A stretch of 64,000 nucleotides of DNA from Sternotherus odoratus (Eukaryota > Chordata > Testudines > Kinosternidae): positions 92,331,340-92,395,339 of the forward strand of contig JAVMKO010000002.1 of the NCBI GenBank assembly GCA_032164245.1, in the 5' to 3' direction. The notes beneath the pieces were generated by a model, which saw nothing but the letters and a program-made list of their open reading frames with translations, ran no database searches and was not told the DNA's origin. The stretch's first letter is position 1. Every line of letters begins with the position of its first letter. Below, piece by piece: positions 11,596 to 23,479 of this stretch. The translations under genes were made by a program, and so were the position numbers.

Positions 11596-11677
11596 TCAGA
11601 GGTGTAGCCGTGTTAGTCTGGATCTGCAAAAGCGACAAAGAGTCTTTAAGGTGCTACAAGACTCTTCGTCGCTTTTT
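11596..11677 (-). repeat. Penelope-like/foldback repeat, truncated copy
   Basis: TAGCCGTGTTAGTCTGGATC, a shared end of at least five copies in the window, is followed by AAAGAGTCTTTAAGGTGC and then by an inverted scrap of itself. The words GCGACAAAGAGTCT and AGACTCTTCGTCGC pair as a hairpin with one mismatch. The part with the conserved GTGGGC hairpin seen in other copies is absent. The family assignment is tentative. Confidence 0.6.
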
Positions 11678-11734
11678 AAGATTTATTAAAATTTAGGGTT
11701 GTGTTTTTTTAATCCCCTTCTCCCTGATTTGTAG

Positions 11735-11886
11735 ATAAGGAACAATTACAGACATTACTTCCTCTCTCCAACGCGGCTCAAGGTGATATATGACATTGTC
11801 ACGTGGTTTGTCACTCAACTGGCTGTCTGCTATACTGTTGCACCTTTTGTTATGCTGGCTGTTGAGCCTACAATTAAGTTATACAA
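11735..11886 (+). CDS. MBOAT1: MBOAT1 coding exon
   Basis: The exon follows TTTGTAG and ends at GTAAGT, with entry phase 0 and exit phase 2. It reads IRNNYRHYFLSPTRLKVIYD, then IVTWFVTQLAVCYTVAPFV and MLAVEPTIKLYK. Two hydrophobic runs form membrane helices near the C-terminus. The VAPFVMLAVEPTI wording points to MBOAT1; MBOAT2 has a different stretch at this place. This is one of the main reasons for the gene symbol. Confidence 0.94.
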
Positions 11887-14092
11887 GTAAGTGTCCTCCT
11901 TTTAACTCTTATACCTTAGACCTGTAGCCATGGGGCTTTGTTTAATAAGCCAACCTGTTATTGGAGTTGATTAGAATTTGCCATCATTTGGAGGGAATCC
12001 AAGCAGGTTATTTAATAACACCAGGAGTGATTTCATCTGTATAACTTGATGGAATTCATTTAACCATGCTAGAATCATGGTTCCTTTTCTTTCTCAGTTT
12101 AGTTTAGGGTTTTTAAAAAATTCTTATTTGACCTGACTTTCCATGTGTCTGCTGCTGCCCTCTTCAAAGCATCCCAGTGCCAATTATTAACAAAACCTGA
12201 AGATGGGGTGGGTAGGAATGAAATGAACCTTATATTGGGAAATGTCTAGATGAACAAACAACTAACTTCCAGTTGTAAAATGCTCGTGAGAAGGGATTCT
12301 GAATTGATCAGCAGAAGATAAAGAAGATACACACTGATTCATTTGTATTAAAATCATTTTGTTGCCTTGCGCTCTTATTTTATGTGCAGTTACTTCTGTA
12401 AGTACTTTAAAAATGAGATGGGGGGGGTTCTGAAAATTATATAGAGAGAGAAGCATAAAATGAGTTGAAAATAAAGACTTGACTAAATTACTTTACTTTT
12501 CTTCCATTGTAAACCTTGTCAAACACAGAATAACAGTTTTTGGCTGAAAAAAGAGACATTCCATTACTTTGTCATAAAAGACTGAAAACTGTTAGTCAAA
12601 AGAGCAGCTGTAAGTGAGTCTGTTTGAGGGGATTTGCATGCTGTCCTTTTTAAAAAAAAATAATGAAAATGTTTAGCTAAGTTTTCTCCTTCTTACTTAA
12701 ACAAAACGATTAAAATGCCAACACCAATCTGAAGCATGTATCAGTGTTGTCATTCTTGGCTACCATTTTAACGTCTCATTGTTCAACTGCATCAAGTCAA
12801 AAAAGAGAAGGGCTATATCAGTGTAAAAATATTGAATGTGACAAACTCATGGACACTTTTGAATTTGCTCAAAGGGCAATTTTTCCCCTTTTTTGCCACC
12901 AACGGCCATTTAAGGTGACAAAATACCAACATCTTAACCTAAATTCTGTTAATAAATACCTGTAAAGAGATTGCCGTTACCATGCCAATACCTGCGAAGG
13001 AAAACTCATCAGGTTAAGCTTAGCACGGCTCTGACGGTAGATAGTGCCTACACATTTCTGTGTGTTTCACTGACTCAGCATAGGAAGGTAGTGTTTGAAT
13101 TCATGGGATTTTCATATAAGGTGACTGAGCTGAGTGCAAGGTGACTGTGTGCTTTTGGAGTAGGGCATTGTGGCCACTGTCTCTGGGTTCAGGCACCTTC
13201 CAGGGATTTTAGAACTATGATGGAAGGAGCATAGCAGGGGGCACTGAAAAGTTAGGCCATTCCAGGATATGCATAAGGAGTCAGGTGCTGGACCCAAGCA
13301 CAGCTCCCTGACCTTCCTCAACCCATGGGCCCCCCCAAAACAGGTATCCCATTTTCCATCTTAACTAGCTGCTCACCCTGAACGTGTCAGTTATAGAAGT
13401 AAATATATGGATGATGTCTTTATTTAACATTGTGCCGTTCTCTCACCAATCATGATGTATATTTTATTATATTATTATAGTTTCTTATTTTATTAATGAT
13501 CAGCAAACCTAAAAACTGTTCAGAGTTTTAACTATTTCAGATAAGCAACCAAAGCTTTGGCTGGAAGCTCTTCTGTCCTTCAGTTGCTGGTGACATTTTT
13601 TCAGGCACAAGCTGTACTTGCACAAAAGGGAGGCTTTCTGAAAATGGATCCCTGTATATACTTTAACTGTGGGAGATAGGCTGAGAAGGCCAGGTTTGGG
13701 TTTCTCAAACCATAATCATGGGTAGTTCATCTCCGAGTCCATTTCACCTGAATTGTCAAAGTTTGGGGCTAGGGATTGGGAAAAGGGCTCTGGGTTTGGC
13801 TCCTTGTCTAGTAACAATATATGGGAAAATCTGGCCCTGTTAAAATCAGTGCCAAACTTCCATTGACTTCTGTGGATTCGGATGTTGCCATAGTATAGTG
13901 TGACATACTGCAGTAAAATCATTGTAAAATCCAAGGGCACAAAGCCTGTCCTATATAAGACTGTATCCGGTGTCTGTTTTATGTCTAAACCTCTTGAATC
14001 AGATGGAGCTGGTTGTAGTGCTGAACTAATACAATTTTCAGCATTCATGTTACTAACAAGCATGTTCTCTCTCTTTCTGTCTTTGTTTCTAG

Positions 14093-14228
14093 GTCAATGT
14101 ACTTTCACATGCACGTTCTAAGCCTCCTGCTGCTGCTGGTCCTACCAATCAAACCTCAAGACCACACCATGAGGCAGATTCAGAATCAAGTGACACACAA
14201 CTCTGTTAAAAACAAGAAGAAAAAATGA
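14093..14228 (+). CDS. MBOAT1: MBOAT1 last coding exon and stop
   Basis: After TTTGTTTCTAG the first base completes a Lys codon. Then 44 codons read SMYFHMHVLSLLLLLVLPIK and onward, ending VKNKKKK and TGA at 14226-14228. The Leu-rich segment is the last membrane helix. The tail is short and basic; lysines at -3 and -4 fit a cytosolic di-lysine ER-retrieval signal. The tail has none of the longer Ser/Asn-rich end I associate with MBOAT2, which supports MBOAT1. The visible exons sum to 783 nt, or 260 residues and stop, about half of a family protein of roughly 490-500 residues. Confidence 0.93.
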
Positions 14229-14964
14229 TACCTCAAAGAAAAACCACTGATATTGGGAAGTGAAGTGTCATACCAAAAACAAAAGGGAGAAAATAAAAAG
14301 GCAGTGGCATTGTTTTTGCTTAATTTAAAACGCTTTGGAAAGGACAGACTGGAGCTTGGTCCACTGTATTCCAGATGACCCAGTAACAAAGATTTACAGG
14401 CTTGAGGAGCAGTGCTTGTGATTTTATAAATACAGGGACTATTTTTATGGCGTGTTTTTATATTTTATATTTAATGTTTCCACATGTATAGATGTTTTTG
14501 ATCTTTTACAGACATGTACATTTGATAAACAAAATTTTTGAGATTAAGAAAATAATCATTTTTTAAAAAAAACTAGCAAGAGTCCGATCAGCAGCTTAGC
14601 AGACTGGTGCTGCTGAGGTCTTTGGCTTCCTATCCTGGCTCTGGCCAGAGGGGTTCCGAGGTGTAAAACCACAGAACTTTGGCTCCTGAGACTGTTGGCG
14701 TTGACTCCAGCAGGAGGAGGACCACACACAGGGTGCAAGTGCTTCTCATGTGGTCCTAAAGCAGCAACCTGCTGGGAGACTCCTGATCACTCAGTGACAC
14801 TTGCTAGTGTGAGAACAAATTAGTCACTTGGGAATCATTCAAGTAGATTTCTGTGGACATCAAGCCACTGGATTGGCCAAACTGAAATATTATAATTATA
14901 TATATATTTAAAAAAGAAAAAATCTGAATATCCTATGGTATGCAGATTAAAACTTCTCTAGCTG

Positions 14965-15261
14965 AGGCTACATCTACACTACAAGTGCTCCAGTGACACA
15001 GCTACAGCACTGCAGCTAACCCTTGTAGTGTTGTTGTGTAGGTACTTGCTGCAGCGACAGGAGGGGGTTTTCCATGGCTGTGGTGAATACAGCCTCTTGA
15101 GAGGCAGTATCTAGGCTGACAGAAGAATTCCACTGTCAACATAGTGGTGTCTATACCGGGGCTCAGGTCCTTTTAACTACGTCTCTCAAGGATGTGGCTT
15201 TTTCATACCCTTGAGTGACATAGCTAGGTTGACCCAAGTTTTAGGTTTAGACCAGGCCTGA
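14965..15261. mobile_element. Harbinger-like MITE
   Basis: The left end AGGCTACATCTACACTAC and the right end GTTTAGACCAGGCCT are imperfect inverted repeats. They belong to the 'GGGCTGGTCTACAC' class, also seen at 41970-42246 and 42619-42920. It has no coding capacity. The superfamily is inferred from the end type and from the Harbinger transposase relic at 24.2-24.9 kb. Confidence 0.55.
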
Positions 15262-15544
15262 GAAACAAAGATAATTGGGATGTGACTGATGTTCAGCACT
15301 ACCCTGTAGCTTTGGAGTGATATGTTTTGATGTGATACTTTTATTATCAATATAACGTAGCAGGGGAACCTTGCAGATTTAGTGCTTTAAAACTGTCAGT
15401 CACAGATCAAAAGCTGGAGGAAGGGTTGAGAATAGATCAACTTGTTCCTCATAATATTATGTATTGGCAAGTAGGAATTTTGTTCACGCAAGGATAACAA
15501 TCTACGAAAAATAAAATTAAGAGTACTATACAAGAGAAGGGTTG

Positions 15545-15760
15545 TGATATGATCAAGGGACTGAGAATCAGCAGCTCTGCTTCTGACTCACTGCGTGATC
15601 TTGGGCAAGTCACTTAACCTTTCTGTGTTTCAGTTTCCTCATCTGTAAAATGGGGATAATAATACTTACCTACCTCACAGGAGTGCTGTGAGGTTCCATT
15701 AATGTTTACACAGTGCTTTGAGAGAACAGGATGAAAAGTGCTATGTAAGTTTAAAAACTA
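15545..15760 (+). repeat. MIR (CORE-SINE)
   Basis: This is the best preserved MIR in the window. GATCTTGGGCAAGTCACTTA, then TTTCCTCATCTGTAAAATGG and CTCACAGGAGTGCTGTGAGG appear in the right order, followed by a CTATGTAAG tail. Confidence 0.85.
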
Positions 15761-16788
15761 AATCTAGTCAGAGAGGACCTCTTAAAGGAACACATGAAAA
15801 CGTGCACCAAATAATTGTGTAAATATCTTTCAATGTTTTCTAAGTTAGTTTTCCCAGAATCATTTAGCAATGAAGCAGTTCCCTTACATACCATTGATTT
15901 TCCATATCTATCTGAATTGTAAGTGAACAGAGAGTCTGCCACAATTATTTTACTTTAATTTTTGTATCAGAATAAATTCAGATTCTTCCAAATCCTTACT
16001 ATGGGGAGAAAAATGTAAGAAACCAAAACTGAAGGATGTAATCAGCTTCACTTTATTTTTCTTGATTGACTGATTTTGCTTTTCTCCTCTCCCCTACCAC
16101 ACCCTGAATCCCCAACAGCCTTTTAGTATAGTATCTATTTAATGGGAAAGTTTATTTGGTGATTTCTTTTGGAGAAGTGATGGATTACTAAGATTGGTCT
16201 GAATAAACAAACAGTTTTTTGTCAATGTGTGACCTTCTTAATGGGAGGAAAATATGAAAATCTGGGGAGAATGAGCCTGTGTCTCATGGAGCAAGGTAAA
16301 AAGATCGTTACACATATGGTGAAAACTTATCACATCTCTGTGTCTCGCATTTTACAAACACAGTGTGGTTCAGATGCTGCTGCTATTGAAATCCATGCTA
16401 AAAACTCCCATTTATTTCAGTGGGAGCAGGATTCATCCCTAAATTGGTTTATTTTTTGTCCTTTTGTTGTTGTTGTGTTGTTCAGTTTTGCATCTTTTTA
16501 TTTAAGAACTTGCTGTGACATTTCTGTGGTGTGTTGAATCTGTTCCTACCTAGCTAGATCAAACCCCTACTCAGCCCATACAGGAACTAGGACGTTCTTG
16601 CAAAGTTTCCTTGGGATTCTTCTGTCAGGGCAGGGGTGGCGGTTGTGGAAGTAAGAAAGGTCCTAGCTCAAAAACCAGCCGATAAGCAGGAAGACAAGGT
16701 GAATCCTCACAGAGGCCCCATGTCCTGTGTGGTTTCTGGATACCCATCAGATCCTCACCTTCCTGCTTCTTGCCGGACCCGCTCCACT

Positions 16789-17030
16789 CGAGGCGGGGGG
16801 GGGGGGGGGGTAGCCGGCGCCGGGCTGCTTGGGCGGGCGGGGGGGGTTCGCGGGGCTGCTTGGGCGGGTGCGGGGGTTCGCGGAGCTGCTTGGGCGGGCG
16901 GGGGGGTCCGGCGTGGGGCTGCTCGGGCGGGCGGGGGGGTTCGCGGGGCTGCTTGGGCGGGCGGGGGGTCCACGGGGCTGCTCGGGTGGGCGGGGGGGGG
17001 GGGGCGCGGGGCTGCTTGGAGGTCAGAGGC
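16789..17030. repeat. G-rich minisatellite, unit about 30 bp
   Basis: About seven tandem units built on GGGCTGCTTGGGCGGGCGGG, then a G run and TTCGCG, with unit lengths near 30-35 bp. The flanks are normal AT-rich DNA. Long G runs give strong G-quadruplex potential on the + strand. Open frames in all phases over it (Gly/Ala/Arg-rich) are by-products of the repeat, not genes. Confidence 0.9.
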
Positions 17031-17039
17031 TTAAAGTCA

Positions 17040-17238
17040 GATGCCTCTTCACTAGATGAAAATTGACCTAAAGAGGTCGATTTTAGGGCTACTTCTCTCG
17101 TCAGGCAGGAGTTATAAAGTCGATTTTGAGGGTCCTTTAAATCGACTTTAAGGGCATGCCTGTGAAGACAGGTACATGTTTATTTCGACTTAACGTCGTT
17201 AAAGTCGACGTTAAGTCGTAGTGAAGACATGCCCTTAG
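17040..17238. mobile_element. MITE fragment with internal palindrome
   Basis: The right end GTGAAGACATGCCCTTAG has the look of the 'CTAAGGGC...GTCTTCAC' MITE end. A 13-bp palindrome arm CGACTTAACGTCG lies at 17186-17198 with its complement at 17206-17218, and AAATCGACTTTA words recur. The left end is not found; the G-rich minisatellite may interrupt the element. Confidence 0.5.
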
Positions 17239-17704
17239 AAATATCGAGTGAAATCCTGGGACTAGGTAGTCAATGGAAAAATTCCCATTAACTTCATGGG
17301 CCCAGGATTTCACTGGTCGAAGGCACTTATCACCTTCCTGTCTATGTATCTCATATTCGTCAGCACAATTCAACATTGGCTGGATTTGCTGGTAATTTTT
17401 TGACTAACATTGAAGAGAATATTAAAGGAAATGCATTTCCTATAGTACTGTGGTACAGCACATGTTTAAGGCTTCCCAAATGCATCTTGAAACAGCGCAC
17501 CTCACACTTACACAGGATGTTATGAGAGCCATTCCACCCTCACACAGTTGTTTGTCTGATTTATAGGTAGAGCTTTTGGTTTTCAGTTTTAACCATTAAA
17601 CACTGGTAAAGCACCCTGATTTTAAAACAAAACAAGGACAAAAAACATAAATCAGGGTTTATCTAATACACCCCAGAAAAACACCAGAAATTGTTATGAG
17701 TATC

Positions 17705-17885
17705 TAAGGGCTTGTCTACCTGGAACAGTAATTTGCTCTACAAGGGTGTGATTTCTAAAGCGGACTGATATCTTCACATTAATTGGTTCAGGTAGACCAT
17801 GCTGGTGCACACAAATGCACTTTAATATAGTATTGTTTGAAACAGTATTAAATTAAAGTGCTTTAGGGAACATCATTACTGTATA
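17705..17885. mobile_element. MITE, 'AGGGCTTGTCTAC' type
   Basis: CTTGTCTACCTGGAAC at 17711 is matched in inverted form by GGTTCAGGTAGACCATG near 17788-17804. The internal GTGTGATTTCTAAAGC is a word of this dispersed family. The right limit beyond 17804 is uncertain. Confidence 0.5.
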
Positions 17886-18504
17886 TACTGCTGTAATGAG
17901 TAATGTATATAATAAATGTATGTAATGTATATTGCCTTTACAGTGTATAAAAGAGAGAGCCCTGAAAACACCAATATTTTTACCTCTACATAAAACTCAA
18001 AAATTGCTAAAAATAACCCGTCCAGTCATATTCCAATAAAAATCCAGTATGTGTTTCAGATGAATTCTCATCCGTATCTGTCAGACAACTTCTCTCTTCC
18101 CTCCCAGAGAGGGCAATGATAATATAGAATATTTGAATTTGTTCTTGGAAAAAACTGCCTACCCATCTAATCTCATGTGAAATTACGGAAAGTGGAAATA
18201 TGCCTGTAAGTGACCCCTGTGAATAGGGGCCTTTGTGTATAAGTGGGTCAGGTTAACATGAAAGTGGAAACTCAAATACCTTGGCTGGTTGTTAGTGGCA
18301 AATCAAGCAGGAATGATTTTGCAGCTATCCAACCAAGCTAATAGCAAAGTCAGGGTGGTTTTCACATATGTTTTCTATGTGAAGCATTTTTTTAATGTTT
18401 GGCTATGGGGGACAGTTAGATGTGAAAGCTACTACAGTAATCACAAAAGGGATTATGTTAATTCTTGTCCATTGATCTAAAGGGAAGCATGTGTTTGTCT
18501 AGTT

Positions 18505-18989
18505 TAGCGGTTCTCAACCCGCATGCAGCCCAATTAGCACACAGCTGCGGCCCAGCTGTGTCCTAAGGGTCATAGGCCTGGGTTACCGGTTGCCTGACTG
18601 CCCAGTGCTTCGGGGTCCGGGCTGCCCGGTTGGGCATGGTGCAGCGTGGTAGGGCCGGGGGTTAGGGGTCACTGGCTGGCCCCACCTGGTGGTGTGTAGT
18701 GGGGTCCAGAGCTGCTGCCCAGCTAGCCCTGTGGGGTCTGGCAGGGTCTGGGGCTGCCCTGCCACCCAGCCCCACATGGTTGAGTCCAGTGTCGGGACTG
18801 CTGCCCAGTCCCTCCCAGTGGGATTCAGGGTTCCTTCCGCCCTGGGCTCCACTCCTGGCTTCACTGCATAAAGATCGGGGTGGCGGGACAGGACAGGGGC
18901 ACACTGTGGTTCTCAGCCTGTGGCCTAGGTAACACATCGTGGCATATGTGGCCCACATATGCGGTGTTAAATAAGTTGAAAACCTTCGG
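18505..18989. mobile_element. hAT-like non-autonomous element with GC-rich core
   Basis: AGCGGTTCTCAACC at the left and GTTGAAAACCTTCG at the right are inverted hAT-type ends. The body from 18600 to 18860 is GC-rich and repetitive (GGGGTCCGGGCTGCC, GGGGTCTGGCAGGGTCTGGG), which creates overlapping Pro/Gly-rich ORFs on both strands that are not genes. Confidence 0.55.
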
Positions 18990-19699
18990 TCTGGTTTGTA
19001 CTGGAAACTTGTGGTGCTGGTTAGTTTATGCTTCACTCAATTACTCAAGTAATGGAACTAGTGTGTCCCTAGGCACTGGGGACAGAGCTCTGACTGTTTT
19101 GAGCTTGAACCAGCCATTACTGAGACTTGACGGAGAGAGAGGCAGCCTGGGCCATCTAAAATGGGCCAAATTGGGAGGGAAAGAGTCTAGCGGCATATTT
19201 GGCCAGAAATTTTTTTGAATGTTGAATACTTTGCTAGTCTGAAACACATTTATTTGGTTTTATTTTAAAAAAAAATTATTTTGAGCTTAGTTCCTATTTT
19301 CCATGAGCTAATGTAGAACATCTTGCAGATTTTGCACTGCATTCCGTTTTGATCAAACTAATCAGTTCTGAAGTTAGGAGATAGTGTTAATCTATTTCCC
19401 ACTTGAATTTGCAAGGTTCACAAGGCTCACTGAATTCAGAATAAAAATGCTAGTCACCTGGTAGCTTGGAGATGAGCCCAAAGGCGAAACTCCCACTGAT
19501 ATGCAAAAGGTATTCTGAAGGTACTGTAAGCAGTGAAGTTTACTTGATTCCGTATTGTAGAAGTTTAGGTTTGGTTCTTCAGTTTTTTCTTTGTTCTACA
19601 GAAAAATGACAAACCATGTGTACAACCGTCTGTTATTTGATTAACAAACGATGGGAGTGGAGGCTAATTAAAGATAAAAATGGCATTGTGTGTGTGTGT

Positions 19700-20165
19700 G
19701 TCAGGTCAACAGAAGAACCTATTTACTGTTGTGCAGTATGTTATGAGATGGGTAAAACCTGAGGTTTTGAGGTTAGGTTAAGCCTTGTTAAACCAATGGG
19801 CATGAAGACAGCTGTAAGACAAGGCAAAATGCTCAGAAATAGCACCAGGTGAGCAAAGGGTTCCACTGGGTATTGTTTTGAGAGAGAGCGAGAGAGAAGT
19901 ATGTGAGAGCAAGAGAGAAAGAGAATCGGGAGTGGCGTGTGTGTATGGTGCAGATGAGACTGAGACAGGCAGAGGAACAGCCTGACCAAGCATGGTATAT
20001 GACCCTGGAAGAAGCTATAGAAAGGTCTTCTGGTCTGGTGCTGGCTAAAGAGGCTTTGAACTGTAAATAAAGAAGTTCTTCCCTATTTTTGGTTTCTCCT
20101 GCATCTGGAGAAGCAGGACTTTGAATGTTCCTTTTTAAGAAACAAGACCGTGTCAAAGAAAATAC
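19700..20165 (+). mobile_element. Possible LTR (endogenous retrovirus type)
   Basis: The sequence starts TGTCAGGTCAACAG directly after a (TG)n run, has a purine-rich U3-like part, and then CTGTAAATAAAGAAGTTC near 20055, which looks like an R region with its poly-A signal. No clear CA end, target duplication or internal genes are visible. An alternative is a non-retroviral 3' end. Confidence 0.3.
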
Positions 20166-20456
20166 CAGATTCCCTCATCATTTTCTACTCCCAACTGTAC
20201 CAACCTCACAAGGTTCTGAATGTTCACTAGCTGCTTGGTTCAAAAAGGGATAGCAATAATTGATTTTCCTTTTTACTGACCCCCCTCCCCTTTGTGCTTT
20301 CTTGGGGATTCATGTGTTTAGTTCCCACGTCATTTTAAAGTGACATCTTCCATTGCTGGAAATTTCTAAAATAAATCACAAAACTGCAAAAGCAACATTC
20401 TCTTGTAGATGTATGTTTATGATTTTCTCATGCAATGCACTGAAGAAAACAGCAAC

Positions 20457-21310
20457 TGTCATAAGTGTGGAGTGTGCCTTGCCTGGGTGGGGCTATGTTA
20501 TCTGAGACAAAGTGTCGTCAGAGCCTCAAGACCATGAGGAAGGGAGGAGTTTAGTTCAGTTTTGGTTTTGGCTAGCCATGCGGCAGGAGCCAGGGTCCGA
20601 GTTCATCTCTAGCTGTGGAGATGACTCAGCGTTTTCTTATATTTCTACTTAGCTGATGTAAGTGATCTTTGATATATAAAGCCTGTGCCATCTGGGGTGT
20701 CTCTTTCCGTTTTAGAAGGGAGGTAGAGAACCCCAGATTGTGAAGTGTACTGTATCTCTGTTTTATTCTTTTTCTTTATTAAATCTTGTTAGTTATAAAA
20801 GCGTTTGGTTTTATTTCCTTAAGGTTCTCTGCTTCCAGTCTGGGAAGGGAGAAGGGAAGGGAGTAGGCAAACAGATCAGCTCAGGTTATTAGCTGAGGAA
20901 CAGTGCCTGACTCTTCAACTAGAAGAGAGGAGGGTGGGGGGGAGGTGAATAGCCCCCAGGTGTCTGGCTCTGGCTCTCGGGGAGGGAGACAGGGTTAGGA
21001 GAAGTCTGCCTCTGCCTTCAGCCGGGAAGGGGGAAGGGGGAAGGGAAGCAACCTTCAGGTGTCTAACTTTGGCTCCCAGGGAGGGGGACAAAGTTAGGGT
21101 AAAGGGGAAGTTCGGGGGCCCCTCCAAGGTTTGGAAGTACACCCGAATGGTGGCAGCATTGGGTAACCCCAATCTCCCAGCTGGCAAAGTGTGGGTGTGG
21201 GGGAGAAGGACTTAATTTGGCTGGGAAGCAGCTTTGTTGAGTGGTTTGGCTAGTAAAGAGTCCCAGCTTTTATACTCGAGAGCACAGGGCTGGGGTAACA
21301 GACCCTTACA
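20457..21310 (+). mobile_element. Solo LTR candidate, 854 bp
   Basis: It begins TGTCATAAGTG and ends CCTTACA, with imperfect 5-bp flanks GCAAC (20452-20456) and GGAAC (21311-21315) fitting a target-site duplication. Inside are a TATA-like GATATATAAAGCC (about 20670), TTTATTAAATCTTGTTAG as a poly-A signal region (about 20776), and a GA-rich 3' part. A direct repeat of about 99 bp period starts CAGGTGTCT at 20957 and again at 21056. No primer-binding site, gag or pol flanks it, so it would be a solo LTR. Confidence 0.5.
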
Positions 21311-23400
21311 GGAACAAAGTTGCAAAGGTCTATCTTCAATATACTAATATTTGTGTGTGTTTCTTCATCCACATTCACAGGGTGAACCTGTTATGCTTTT
21401 AGCACATGGAACAGCTGAGACAGTTGATCAATTTTCTTTAATGGGGAGTCTAGCCAAGTGCTTTGTTTCTATTAAGATGGTGCAGTTTTGCTTCTTAAAG
21501 GCAAAGATACTTGGCAGCTCACTTCCAGTGTATGTGATGGAGTGCAGTATGTTTTTCACCTTCTGTAATACTTGAGCCCCATTGATTTTTCATTGACTCA
21601 CATACCATCCTGGCATGGCTCATTTTAGAAAGCAGCACCCAACAGATAGTTGAGAGGTCTAAACTAGAAACTGACATTGTATATCCGTTGGCTGAAAGCT
21701 GAGAATACACTCCCAACTCAATGTGGGTGTGTGATTTCATTCTGCCTGTCTGCGATCCCTCATCTTCCCTGAACTCATCTATTAATGAATATGCTGAGTA
21801 AAACAACAGCAGAAGATACATCAATAAACTCTGTGGACTGAAAAAAACAGCAGATTGACTCGAATTTGCACCAAATGTGTTTTGAAACTGATGTTGTCTT
21901 GCACAACCAAAGTAATTGCTTTGTCAGTTATTTTTTAAAGCAACTTTTAAGTTAGTTGTATGTGGTAATTCTGTAACTGAAGCAATGTAAAATGGATGAA
22001 AGTTTTAGTAAATTTATTAGGCAGTTTAAAATAGTCTGACTGTTTTTGCTGAATCAGTTTCAAGACAATTTCTGCCTTGTAGAAATACCCTTTTGACATA
22101 CCCTGGTTCACCCAATCTCAGTCAGCCAATCATCTTTAATTTGTGAGATGAATGGTGCTAGATGAAGAGGTGAAAATTACATTAACGGCACTTCACATCT
22201 TCAATTCATGTTGCAAATATTAACTAATTAATACCACTAATGGTGATGGTGATATTTGCAGATGAAAACTGCATTTTTGTATTATCTTAAATACTCAGAT
22301 GTCCCATTAGCATGGTGCAACATGCTCCATGCTGCATCAAATAGACAGCTCTTCTCATTCAGCTTCCAAAATATGCAACCTAATTGCACAGGTTTATACT
22401 GAGGGAGTACATCTCTACTTTTTTAATCACATCTGGAGTACAAATAGTTCCTTAGCTACCTTAACAGTGAAGTCTCATAAAGGCACCCTGAAAAGCAATA
22501 TCAATGTTCCAGATAGAGTAAAGAGTTAATTCTAGTCTGAAAATAGATTTAAAAGTCTGCCTTTTACAATGTCCAACAAATGAAACAAGTATACTTTGCC
22601 AGATCTGACCACCTTTCTAGATCACACTTGTTGCGTAGATCCTAGTGTGAGGTTATGACTTGGGAGTCTTTTAAACTCTGTCCTGCAATTTGGTATTGGC
22701 CTTACCGATTACATTTCATCCCTGCATCTTGAATGTGATTCTTCGTCTGGTTTTAGTTATCAATGCCCTAGGTATCACTCTACTTTTCTCTCTGATTTCT
22801 TGCTTTTCATTTCTATTGTACATATTAAGTGGAAAAAGTCTGTTGGCGTGGGCTATGTTTGGCCTCCTGGTGCTTTTGGTTAGCAGCATGCTGTGTGTAT
22901 AAAAGCAGATCGGTTGTTAGCAATCTTCTGCGTTCTAGTTCAGCAGTCTGTTTGTTTTCCCATTTTTTTTTCCACTCCTGGCTGATGGAGCTCAAGAATT
23001 TTTCATACAGGAGAAATTCAAGGCGATTGATGGGCAAACTTCCCATGCCTGCCCCTGCAGCTTACTAGGCCTCTCCAGTCATTGATTTGCTGATCAGTCA
23101 CTAGGTGACGACTCTCTCCTAGATGTTTGTTTTTTTTTAACAAGAGCCTGAAAAAATTCTTCCCTCTTCCAGTTTGGAATCTCCTGCAATCTTCCAATGC
23201 AATGCTACTGCTGCCTGAAATAGTATTCAGATCATAATCCTCCAACCAGGCCCACAAAAACTTTTCTTAAAATGTTTTAAATAGATGAAATATGAAATAC
23301 CTACCATAGTCCCTGAGGAGTTGTAACCTGGCATGCAGCTGCTTCTAACCAGGCAAATGGGTTGAGATAAAATAAGGGCAACCAAGTATATAAACACATT
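21311..23400. other. Intergenic stretch without recognised gene
   Basis: This is AT-rich single-copy-looking DNA. The short ORFs show no family motif. A hydrophobic frame at 22690-22902 has only sequence composition to support it and is not called. Confidence 0.5.
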
Positions 23401-23479
23401 AACTTGTGGCCTTGCTTTGATACAGAATGTAAAAGGGGTGATTTTTATGTCTTTCCAGGGACAAAGCTATAAATTATTC

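Larger units (their letters stand above)
14229..16207 (+). other. MBOAT1: MBOAT1 3' untranslated/flanking region
   Basis: Sequence after the stop has AATAAA hexamers at 14292, 15510, 15971 and 16202, so the transcript end cannot be fixed by eye. If the late sites are used, the 3' UTR contains a Harbinger-like MITE (14965-15261) and a MIR (15545-15760). The stretch 14400-14560 is AT-rich with TTTTATA words, as is common in 3' UTRs. Confidence 0.5.

Noticed and set aside
13716..14063. 115-codon minus-strand frame before the last MBOAT1 exon
   Set aside because: Lies in the intron, has no domain, and part of it is an old repeat.
7845..14228. MBOAT2 as the gene identity
   Set aside because: The exon at 11735 (VAPFVMLAVEPTI) and the short lysine-rich end fit MBOAT1; the longer Ser/Asn-rich MBOAT2 tail is absent. 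A residual chance remains without an alignment.
16636..17066. Gly/Ala/Arg-rich frames on + and Pro/Ala-rich frame on -
   Set aside because: By-products of the G-rich minisatellite.
22690..22902. 70-codon hydrophobic frame resembling a membrane protein
   Set aside because: Hydrophobicity comes from T-rich DNA; no partner exons or motif.
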